Positions 1 to 5,695 of a stretch of 6,727 nucleotides of DNA are shown here, one piece after another; the first letter of the stretch is position 1; every line of letters begins with the position of its first letter. The translations under genes and the position numbers were made by a program. The stretch is from Magnetovibrio sp. (GTDB lineage Bacteria; Pseudomonadota; Alphaproteobacteria; Rhodospirillales; Magnetovibrionaceae): NCBI GenBank assembly GCA_016763895.1, contig JAESSV010000288.1, forward strand, positions 1-6,727. Direction: 5' to 3'. The notes below the pieces were generated by a model, which was not told the origin of the DNA, searched no databases, and worked only from the letters and a program-made list of their open reading frames with translations.

Positions 1-40
1 TATTTTGCTGAGGCAAGGATGGCTGTCACAGGGTTAAAAT

Positions 41-1315
41 TTAAGTGTGACGCAAACGGGCCGCAAAAAAGCCGTCCATGCCACCTTGATCACCCAAATG
101 GCTGGGCAAGGTTCGCAGGTAACCCTGTGGCGTGACGATTGAAGTCAAAGTTCCCGCCTCCGATGGTTTGATCGGATCAAGTTCGACCGGGGCTCCGCTG
201 GCCAATAAAGCATCAATTTGATCAAGGCCTTCTTCCGGTTGCAACGAACATGTGCAAAAAACAATTAAACCGCCGGGCCGAACCATTTCCACGGCGGCAT
301 TCAACAGCCGCGTTTGCAAGTGGGCCAACTTAATCACATCTTGTTGTGTTTTTAGGTGCAAAACATCCGGGTGACGGCGAGCGGTTCCAGTGGCTGGACA
401 GGGTGCATCTAATAAAAGCGCATCCGCCAAATGATCAGGACGCCACGTTTCCGCATCAGCGGTAACAATTTTAGCAGTCAATTTGGTGCGTTCCAAGTTT
501 TGATGGACACGCTCTAGACGCTTTTCAGATCGATCAACGGCAATCACGCGGGCTCCGGCGGCGGCCAATTCCATGGTTTCCCCACCGGGGGCCGCGCACA
601 AATCAATCACATCCATATCCGTAACATCGCCCAAAAGCCGGGCCGGAAGGGCAGCAGCCGCATCTTGTACCCACCAGGCGCCCTCATCAAAGCCCGGCAA
701 ACTGGTGATCGGCGCTTTTTGGCGCAAGCGCAGCGATCCTGTGGGCATAAGATCAGCCTCAAGCTTTTCGGCCCACAGCCCAGAATCTTCCTTACAGGTC
801 AAATCAATGGGCGGTTCGTTTAAGTGCTGCGCCGCGATTTCGCGGGCAACCGGTTCGCCATAGGTTTTGACCCAAGAATTCCAAAGCCATTCTGATGTAT
901 TGAGTTGGGCGGCATCGAGCGTGCCAAGAAGTTCCGCACCTTCGCGTTGAGCCCGCCGCAAAATGGCATTTGTGAGCCTTCGGTATGGGGCCAGGCTGCC
1001 GCCTTGGCATAAATCAACGGCGGTGCTGACGGCGGCATGTTCGGCCATGTCCAAAAATAACAATTGCGTCAGCCCGATGCGCAAGATGTTGATGACCCCT
1101 TGCCCGCGTTTGCCCAAGGGCTTTTCAATATAAGCACTTATTACTGCGTCTATTTCGCCAAGGTGGCGCAAGGCGGTTCGGGTCACCAAAACGGCAAGAC
1201 CACGGTCACGTTCTGGCAGAGACACAAAAGAACGGGTGTTGTTCATGGCCACATCCAAAAGACATTTTTGGGTGAGCACAGATCCCAAGAGATCATAGGC
1301 AGCAGCGCGGGGCAT
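41..1315 (-). CDS. rsmB: 16S rRNA (cytosine-5-)-methyltransferase, RsmB/Sun/Fmu family
   Basis: SAM-dependent cytosolic enzyme expected to methylate C967 (E. coli numbering) of 16S rRNA at C5. The 424 residues fit the family. Residues 1 to about 130 form the NusB-like RNA-binding domain (for example AAAYDLLGSVL near the start), followed by a linker and a Rossmann methyltransferase domain from about residue 215. Visible motifs: motif I DLCAAPGGET (238-247), acidic VDRS (260-263), motif IV DAPCPATG (303-310) with C306, RRHPD (313-317), and motif VI CTCSLQPEEG (354-363) with C356. By family knowledge C356 is the nucleophile and C306 releases the product. Oddities: the usual PGGKT lysine is Glu246, and the usual Ser/Thr after the motif IV Cys is Pro307. 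The ATG at 1315 has only a weak GGA ribosome site, but the protein begins where the NusB fold should. It stands alone, 620 bp downstream of acs. Family assignment is firm; the exact target is inferred. Confidence 0.95.
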   Translation of the reverse strand: MPRAAAYDLLGSVLTQKCLLDVAMNNTRSFVSLPERDRGLAVLVTRTALRHLGEIDAVISAYIEKPLGKRGQGVINILRIGLTQLLFLDMAEHAAVSTAVDLCQGGSLAPYRRLTNAILRRAQREGAELLGTLDAAQLNTSEWLWNSWVKTYGEPVAREIAAQHLNEPPIDLTCKEDSGLWAEKLEADLMPTGSLRLRQKAPITSLPGFDEGAWWVQDAAAALPARLLGDVTDMDVIDLCAAPGGETMELAAAGARVIAVDRSEKRLERVHQNLERTKLTAKIVTADAETWRPDHLADALLLDAPCPATGTARRHPDVLHLKTQQDVIKLAHLQTRLLNAAVEMVRPGGLIVFCTCSLQPEEGLDQIDALLASGAPVELDPIKPSEAGTLTSIVTPQGYLRTLPSHLGDQGGMDGFFAARLRHT

Positions 1316-1935
1316 CAGCGGTCCATTTATCAGGATTTAAAGGTGAGATTCTATACCATGGGATTGACCACAAGAATATAGAAAGCTGTGTCAAAACAAC
1401 ATATTTTATCCGGCCAGACGTCTTTAGCGAAAATACGTTTTTGAACGTCATTGCGTTTTAATCAAATCGAAATCTGACATGCTATTCGGCCCTATGGCTC
1501 TAACCCATATCGAAATGAATACTTGCTGTGCGTTGATATATTAGAATGTTTTTGTTTTTTTGATCGGTTAAATGACCCAGAGCCCATGTTCAAAATCCTA
1601 AAAACGCTCGGGGCTCAGGACTGTTGCGTGCTGGAAAATTCCCGGTGCGCATGTGCAAAAGCGAGGATCGATAAATCAATCCCCACAAGGAATGACCTGC
1701 AAGGCCAACCCGAATTCCCGTCCATTGTCACGTATGTTGCTTTTGGTGAAGGCCTAATTTTACGCGGTTATCGTTATAAACAGAAGAGAAAATCAATCTT
1801 TCATTACTTTTTAAATATGAAAAAGATTTCGCTAGAAAATCCCAACTGCATAAGCAGATGTTGAACGAATGGCCATAAAAATTTAAACCTTAAGTTTTAC
1901 TCTTATTCCTTAGCACCCGAATAACAGAGGCTTAT
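1316..1935. other. 620-bp intergenic region between acs and rsmB, no convincing gene
   Basis: This gap is visibly richer in A and T than its neighbours. The only long open frame is on the plus strand, 1523-1864 (TTG start; internal ATG at 1586), coding for up to 113 residues. The product is cysteine-rich, matches no family I recognise, has no good ribosome site and uses codons such as AGA, AGG, CTA and ATA that look unlike the flanking genes. I treat it as probably noncoding or a decayed remnant. No tRNA, SRP RNA, tmRNA or strong intrinsic terminator was seen after acs. On the minus strand a TTGACA (1389-1394) lies about 75 bp before the rsmB start and a TATAGA-like box follows, but their spacing is wrong for one another, so no promoter is called. 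An imperfect inverted repeat lies at 1577-1619. Confidence 0.6.
1577..1619. repeat. imperfect inverted repeat in the acs-rsmB gap
   Basis: The left arm CCAGAGCCC (1577-1585) and right arm GGGCTCAGG (1611-1619) are complementary apart from one A/A mismatch, with a 25-bp loop between them. It could be an RNA hairpin on either strand or the trace of a small inserted element. No T-run follows closely on either side, so it is not a standard intrinsic terminator. Arms this long could also arise by chance. Confidence 0.4.
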
Positions 1936-3876
1936 TCAGCGGTTTTGGCGGTTTTCAATCAATTCATCGACCACCGAGGGGTCCGCAAGCGTTGAGATAT
2001 CGCCAAGGTTTGCAAAATCATTCTCGCCGATTTTACGCAATATGCGGCGCATGATCTTTCCCGAGCGGGTTTTGGGCAAGCTCGGCGAAAATTGCAGCCA
2101 ATCTGGGCTGGCAATGGGGCCAATTTCCGTGCGCACCCACTTGATAAGCTCGGCCTTGAGCGAATCCGCTGGCTCTAAACCCGCGTTCAACGTGACATAG
2201 GCATAGATGCCTTGACCCTTAATGTCATGGGGAGCCCCCACGACGGCGGCTTCGGCAACGTGAGTATGTGCGACGAGGGCACTTTCCACTTCTGCGGTGC
2301 CCATGCGGTGCCCGGAAACATTAATGACATCGTCCACACGACCCGTAATCCAATAATATCCGTCTTCGTCTCGACGACAGCCATCCCCAGTGAAGTATTT
2401 TCCGGGGTATGCTGAAAAATAAGTTTGTTCAAAACGATCATGGTCGCCATAAACCGAGCGCATTTGACCCGGCCAGCTTTTTGCAATGCACAAATTCCCA
2501 GATCCGGCTCCGTCCAGAACTTTACCGTCGGCATCGACCAATTCGGGCTCGACGCCAAAGAACGGACGCGTTGCAGAGCCCGGCTTAAGGTCCGTTGCCC
2601 CGGGAAGCGGCGAAATCATGATGCCGCCTGTTTCGGTTTGCCACCATGTATCGACAATGGGGCATCGGCCTTCGCCGACCACATTATAATACCACTTCCA
2701 GGCTTCTGGATTGATGGGTTCGCCGACGGACCCCAACACGCGCAAGGATTTACGAGAGGTCTTTTTAACGGGATCATCGCCATCGCGCATCAATGCGCGA
2801 ATGGCGGTCGGGGCGGTGTAAAAAATATTAACGTTGTGTTTGTCGCAAACTTGCCAGAATCGCGATGAGTCTGGATAATTTGGCACACCTTCAAACATCA
2901 ATGTTGTGGCGCCGTTGGCCAATGGCCCATAGATGATATAGCTGTGCCCGGTGACCCAACCGACATCGGCGGTGCACCAATAAACCTCGCCTTCGTGATA
3001 ATCAAACACATACTGGTGGGTCATTGCGGCATACACCATGTAGCCGCCGGTGGTGTGCATGACGCCTTTTGGGGTCCCCGTTGAACCGGATGTATACAAA
3101 ATGAACATGGGATCTTCCGCATTCATTTCAAGGGGTTCACAGGTTTTGGGCTTATTTCGAATGGCTTCGTGATACCACACATCCACATCATCATTCCATT
3201 GGATGTCACCGCCGGTGCGTTTGACGACAAACACCGTATCCACGCAAGAACACTTGGCCACGGCGGCATCCGTGTTGGATTTCAAGGGAATGGCTTTGCC
3301 GCCCCGAACGCCTTCGTCGGCGGTGATCACGCAATGCGAATTACAATCGCGAATGCGCCCGGCCAAGGCCTCGGGTGAAAATCCACCAAAAACAACCGAA
3401 TGAATGGCTCCGATCCTGGTGCAAGCCAACATAGCGTAAGCGGCTTCAACAATCATCGGCATGTAAATGGTGACAACACTGCCTTTTTGAACGCCACGCG
3501 CCTTTAAGGCATTGGCAAATTGGCACACTTCGTCATGAAGCTCTTGATACGTAATGTGGGCTGAATCGTCCGGGTCGTCGCCTTCCCAAATGATCGCGGT
3601 CTGATCAGCACGTTGGGGAAGGTGGCGATCGATGCAATTGGCGGAAGCATTCAAAGTTCCATCGGCAAACCATTTGATTGACACGCCGGGAATGTCGAAA
3701 TTTACATCTTTGGTTTGAGTGAACGGTTTGATCCAATTTAAACGAAGCCCCTCTTTACCCCAAAATTCATCAGGATTTTCAACGGATTGCTGATACATCG
3801 ACTGGTATTTGGCATCATCTGCCCAGGCGGCCTTTGCGGTTTGGGCGGGGACGGGGAAAACAGTTGAATCAGACAT
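1936..3876 (-). CDS. acs: acetyl-CoA synthetase, AMP-forming
   Basis: Activates acetate with ATP and CoA to acetyl-CoA, AMP and PPi through acetyl-AMP, allowing growth on low acetate. At 646 residues it is close to the E. coli enzyme (652). An N-terminal Acs cap precedes the ANL adenylation domain. Phosphate loop [10 protein letters not shown] is at 262-271. The acetate pocket is typical: V308 and T309 in GWVTGH, V384 in GSVGEP, and W412 in [10 protein letters not shown], the bulky Trp that excludes longer acyl groups. TGDG (496-499) carries ribose-binding D498, and the hinge and C-terminal domain follow with [13 protein letters not shown] (512-524). K607 in PKTRSGK is the lysine that Pat-type acetyltransferases modify in this family, so post-translational control is possible; no such enzyme is in the window. 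The ATG at 3876 has an AAGGG site 8 nt upstream. It is 118 bp from the Rieske gene and may have its own promoter. Long frames on the opposite strand are shadows. Confidence 0.98.
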   Translation of the reverse strand: MSDSTVFPVPAQTAKAAWADDAKYQSMYQQSVENPDEFWGKEGLRLNWIKPFTQTKDVNFDIPGVSIKWFADGTLNASANCIDRHLPQRADQTAIIWEGDDPDDSAHITYQELHDEVCQFANALKARGVQKGSVVTIYMPMIVEAAYAMLACTRIGAIHSVVFGGFSPEALAGRIRDCNSHCVITADEGVRGGKAIPLKSNTDAAVAKCSCVDTVFVVKRTGGDIQWNDDVDVWYHEAIRNKPKTCEPLEMNAEDPMFILYTSGSTGTPKGVMHTTGGYMVYAAMTHQYVFDYHEGEVYWCTADVGWVTGHSYIIYGPLANGATTLMFEGVPNYPDSSRFWQVCDKHNVNIFYTAPTAIRALMRDGDDPVKKTSRKSLRVLGSVGEPINPEAWKWYYNVVGEGRCPIVDTWWQTETGGIMISPLPGATDLKPGSATRPFFGVEPELVDADGKVLDGAGSGNLCIAKSWPGQMRSVYGDHDRFEQTYFSAYPGKYFTGDGCRRDEDGYYWITGRVDDVINVSGHRMGTAEVESALVAHTHVAEAAVVGAPHDIKGQGIYAYVTLNAGLEPADSLKAELIKWVRTEIGPIASPDWLQFSPSLPKTRSGKIMRRILRKIGENDFANLGDISTLADPSVVDELIENRQNR

Positions 3877-3994
3877 GGTTTGAACCCTTACAAGAAGATT
3901 TCATTTAAAGATGGTCAAGTATTGAGGAATTGGTCGCAAACAACAAGCGCTGATTGCCGTGTTCTATTTAAGTTGGGTCTACTTCAACCTGGGT
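3877..3994 (-). promoter_or_regulatory. acs leader and probable promoter region
   Basis: The 118 bp between the Rieske stop and the acs start is the natural place for an acs promoter. The best sigma70-like pair on the minus strand is TTGTTG, then 17 bp, then AATACT, which lies about 50 bp before the ATG and is a weak match (three and four of six consensus bases). A TTGACC lies further downstream without a good partner. The stretch also holds a dyad at 3941-3956 and most of the tandem repeats at 3957-4003. The presence of a promoter is inferred from the gap and from acs being commonly regulated apart from housekeeping genes. Confidence 0.35.
3941..3956. promoter_or_regulatory. candidate operator dyad upstream of acs
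   Basis: The 16-bp sequence CAACAAGCGCTGATTG has two-fold symmetry of the form CAA-nn-AGCGCT-nn-TTG. It overlaps the upstream part of the weak acs promoter candidate, a position suited to a dimeric regulator. I do not recognise it as the site of a particular protein, and symmetry of this strength can occur by chance. Confidence 0.25.
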
Positions 3995-4003
3995 CTATTT
4001 CAA
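3957..4003 (-). repeat. three tandem copies of a 15-16 bp unit spanning the end of the Rieske gene
   Basis: Read on the minus strand, three consecutive units occur: TTGAAATAGACCCAGG (4003-3988), TTGAAGTAGACCCAAC (3987-3972) and TTAAATAGAACACGG (3971-3957). The first two match at 13 of 16 positions; the third is shorter by one base and more diverged. The first copy contains the last codons and the TAG stop of the Rieske gene, and the others run into the acs upstream region. This could be an iterated binding site for an acs regulator or a small slippage duplication that is decaying. Confidence 0.65.
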
Positions 4004-4010
4004 ATAGACC
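3992..4010. repeat. perfect inverted repeat at the Rieske stop codon
   Basis: GGTCTATTT and AAATAGACC are perfect 9-bp complementary arms around one base. In the Rieske mRNA this would form an eight-pair hairpin with a three-base loop that includes the last codons and stop. No U-run follows, so it is not a classical intrinsic terminator; it could stabilise the 3' end of the upstream message or act as a DNA operator. Because the neighbouring tandem copy also carries a near-identical right arm, the left arm can pair with either. Confidence 0.6.
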
Positions 4011-4330
4011 GAACCCTTTTTCATTTCGATGGGAACCGCCGTTAAGTGTTTGCCCTCGCACGGGCCGGATACACAATTGCCTTGTTCGATGGTAAACAAG
4101 GCCCCGTGCAACGCACATTGTATCAAGTCTTTTTCTAAATTCAAAAAACGTCCGGGCTCAAAATCCAAAGGTGCACCGACGTGCGGGCAAGTGTTTAGGT
4201 AAACGAACACCTGTTGTTGCCTGCGCACAACAATGAGACTGCTGTTAACGCCCTTGATTTTAGCAGATAAAGCTGTGCTTTCTCCGTCTGTTAGGTCTTC
4301 TAAGGCAACCAAAGATTTCTTTCTGAACAT
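3995..4330 (-). CDS. Rieske [2Fe-2S] ferredoxin-like protein, single domain
   Basis: A 111-residue protein made almost entirely of one Rieske domain. Cluster ligands are clear: C48 and H50 in TCPHVGAPLD, then C72 and H75 in QCALHGALF, the C-x-H ... C-x2-H pattern of the family. The later GNCVSGPCEG segment (84-93) matches the usual Rieske 'GxCxxGP' end and has two more cysteines (C86, C91). There is no signal peptide, membrane segment or oxygenase catalytic domain, so it resembles soluble NirD-like or dioxygenase-type ferredoxins that pass electrons to a partner. No reductase or oxygenase partner is encoded here, so its role is unknown. It lies 12 bp after the YciI-like gene, pointing to one transcript. 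The ATG at 4330 has only a weak AGG site 11 nt upstream, which hints at translation coupled to the preceding gene. The fold call is sure; the function is not. Confidence 0.92.
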   Translation of the reverse strand: MFRKKSLVALEDLTDGESTALSAKIKGVNSSLIVVRRQQQVFVYLNTCPHVGAPLDFEPGRFLNLEKDLIQCALHGALFTIEQGNCVSGPCEGKHLTAVPIEMKKGSVYLK

Positions 4331-4342
4331 AATATATACGGC

Positions 4343-4627
4343 CTATCCTTCTGGAAAGACCTGTTTCCAAGGGCGGATCACAACACTTTCAAACAATCCG
4401 GCCTTGGCATACGGATCGTGTGCGGCAAAATCTTCGGCCTGAGATTTGTTGGAGAATTCCATAACCAACAAGCTACCGTTCATGCCGGATAAATCGTCGG
4501 TTTGCGTGGGACCGGCCAGGATCACCCGGTCGATAACACCTTGGATATAATCTAAGTGCTTTTCGCGATTTGCGGCTCGGATTTCAGAAGAATTAGGTTT
4601 GTCGGTGCAAAAAATTGCAAACATCAT
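4343..4627 (-). CDS. YciI-like protein
   Basis: A 94-residue cytosolic protein of the YciI family, a ferredoxin-like alpha/beta fold related to dimeric alpha/beta barrels. Visible family marks are the MFAIF first strand, R21 and H24 in REKHLDYI, AGP (38-40), and the C-terminal HDPYAKAGLFESVVIRPW (70-87) with D71. The His and Asp are the residues discussed as a possible active site in the family, but the reaction is not established in general. The start is placed at the ATG at 4627, or the next ATG at 4624. An ATG at 4651 would add eight residues outside the usual fold and overlap gpsA by 11 bp. The chosen start has a CGAGGA site with 7 nt spacing, lying in the 13-bp gap after gpsA. I recall this position after gpsA in other alphaproteobacteria. 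Confidence 0.9.
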   Translation of the reverse strand: MMFAIFCTDKPNSSEIRAANREKHLDYIQGVIDRVILAGPTQTDDLSGMNGSLLVMEFSNKSQAEDFAAHDPYAKAGLFESVVIRPWKQVFPEG

Positions 4628-4634
4628 GGGCGTG

Positions 4635-4640
4635 TCCTCG
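4635..4640 (-). promoter_or_regulatory. ribosome binding site deciding the YciI-like start
   Basis: CGAGGA immediately follows the gpsA stop codon and lies 7 nt before the ATG at 4627 (10 nt before the ATG at 4624). It would lie inside the coding region if translation began at 4651, so it favours the shorter protein. Confidence 0.65.
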
Positions 4641-5630
4641 TTATTCAACATTTAAGGGGCGGCGCAGCAATCCATCAATGATGGAATCCAGATCCGCGCC
4701 AAGATTTAAAATCGCATCCACCGCCAAACATATGGGCATGTCGACTTGCAGACGGCGGGCCAGTTCGGTGACCGCTGCGGCGGTATAAACACCTTCGGTA
4801 ACGGATTTTCGCTCCTGTAAAATAGAAGCAAGGCTTTGACCTTGACCAAGAGCAACCCCCAAAGAGAAGTTTCTAGATTGCATGGCGCTGCACGTCAAAG
4901 ACAAATCGCCAAGTCCCGAAAGGCCCATAAGCGTATGTTCATCGGCGCCCAAAACAGCGCCCATACGTGAAATTTCGGCCAAGCCGCGTGTGATCAGGGC
5001 GGCGCGGGCGTTGTCGCCCATACCCCGTCCCTCGATAATACCACAGGCAATGGCCATGACATTTTTAACCGCCCCGCCCAATTGGGCACCGATCACGTCC
5101 GCGCTGTAATAGGTGCGAAAACAACGGCTGCTGAGGGCCTTGCTTAAACGTTGCCCAAGGGCTTCATCCGTACACGCCAACGTCAAGGCGGTGGGGCGTT
5201 CATGGGCAACTTCGATGGCAAACGTTGGTCCCGACAATATGGCTCTGGGGGCCAGGTCACCAAGGCTTTCTTCAACCACTTCGCTGAGCAGCTTATAGCT
5301 GCCTTGTTCGATGCCCTTGGCACAAATAATAGCGGGAGTCCCTTGAACCCAATGGGCTTTTGCCGCTTCACATGTTTGCCGTAAAAATTGCGCAGGTGAC
5401 ACCAAAATGACCGCATCGGCCTGCACAGCCTGTTCAATTGAAACGGTGGCCACAATGGACGGATCAAGCTTGGCACCGGGCAAATAGGTGCTGTTTTCGT
5501 GGTGGGTATTGATGTCGTCTGCGACGTCGGCTTCGAAAGCCTGTAGGGTAACCTGAAGCCCAGCCCGATGGGCCGCCATTGCCAAAGCTGTCCCCCATGC
5601 GCCTGCGCCCAGTATGCCGATGGTTTTCAC
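4641..5630 (-). CDS. gpsA: glycerol-3-phosphate dehydrogenase [NAD(P)+]
   Basis: Reduces dihydroxyacetone phosphate to sn-glycerol 3-phosphate with NAD(P)H in the cytosol, supplying the phospholipid backbone. From the GTG at 5630 the protein has 329 residues, normal for GpsA. The N-terminal nucleotide fold opens with GILGAGAWGTALA (5-17). VSPAQFLR (77-84), CAKGIE (103-108, K105) and SGPTFAIEVA (133-142) follow. The C-terminal helical domain has GAVKNVMAIACGIIEG (186-201), whose K189 matches the catalytic lysine, and SGLGDLSLTC (238-247) with SRN (252-254). An ATG 40 codons upstream at 5750 is open, but the extra residues are basic, unlike any GpsA, and would overlap tsaD by 55 bp. The GTG has a GGGAG site 7 nt upstream and sits directly before the first strand. 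It lies 65 bp after tsaD, 13 bp before the YciI-like gene, with a candidate promoter in front. Confidence 0.97.
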   Translation of the reverse strand: MKTIGILGAGAWGTALAMAAHRAGLQVTLQAFEADVADDINTHHENSTYLPGAKLDPSIVATVSIEQAVQADAVILVSPAQFLRQTCEAAKAHWVQGTPAIICAKGIEQGSYKLLSEVVEESLGDLAPRAILSGPTFAIEVAHERPTALTLACTDEALGQRLSKALSSRCFRTYYSADVIGAQLGGAVKNVMAIACGIIEGRGMGDNARAALITRGLAEISRMGAVLGADEHTLMGLSGLGDLSLTCSAMQSRNFSLGVALGQGQSLASILQERKSVTEGVYTAAAVTELARRLQVDMPICLAVDAILNLGADLDSIIDGLLRRPLNVE

Positions 5631-5637
5631 AAATGAT

Positions 5638-5642
5638 CTCCC
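5638..5642 (-). promoter_or_regulatory. ribosome binding site for the gpsA GTG start
   Basis: GGGAG lies 7 nt before the GTG at 5630 on the minus strand. It supports this start over the upstream ATG at 5750, which would extend the protein by 40 residues into the tsaD region. Confidence 0.75.
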
Positions 5643-5657
5643 ACGTCTTGAGTGTTT

Positions 5658-5688
5658 ATTATATGCCTTGTTGCGGCCGGGCTGACAA
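5658..5688 (-). promoter_or_regulatory. candidate sigma70-type promoter between tsaD and gpsA
   Basis: On the minus strand TTGTCA (5688-5683) matches five of six -35 consensus bases and TATAAT (5663-5658) matches the -10 consensus exactly. The spacer is 19 bp, longer than the preferred 17. Transcription would start near 5651 and give a leader of about 20 nt containing the gpsA ribosome site. The -35 box also lies in a 6-bp inverted repeat, CCTTGT and ACAAGG. It may let gpsA and the genes after it be expressed apart from tsaD. Confidence 0.4.
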
Positions 5689-5695
5689 GGTTTGC

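Noticed and set aside
1..40. Start of another gene at the left edge.
   Set aside because: Forty bases after the rsmB stop show no start with a ribosome site and no recognisable coding sequence.
1339..1394. Promoter for rsmB built from TTGACA and a TATAGA-like box on the minus strand.
   Set aside because: The two boxes are too far apart to work together and neither has a good partner at 16-19 bp.
1523..1864. Plus-strand reading frame of 113 codons as a real gene.
   Set aside because: It has a TTG start, no clear ribosome site, no recognised family and codon use unlike the neighbours. Kept only as part of the intergenic description.
1870..1935. Intrinsic terminator just after acs.
   Set aside because: Only a short AT-rich near-palindrome around CTTAAG is present, with no GC-rich stem followed by a T-run.
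2425..2868. 147-codon plus-strand frame opposite acs, and similar frames opposite or within other genes.
   Set aside because: They lie wholly within strongly supported genes in another frame and show no family motifs, so they are shadows.
3880..4095. 71-codon plus-strand frame across the acs-Rieske gap.
   Set aside because: Much of it is antisense to the Rieske gene and the rest crosses the repeats; no protein features.
4628..4651. A longer YciI-like protein starting at 4651 and overlapping gpsA.
   Set aside because: The family begins with the strand at MFAIF, and CGAGGA is correctly spaced only for the ATGs at 4627 or 4624.
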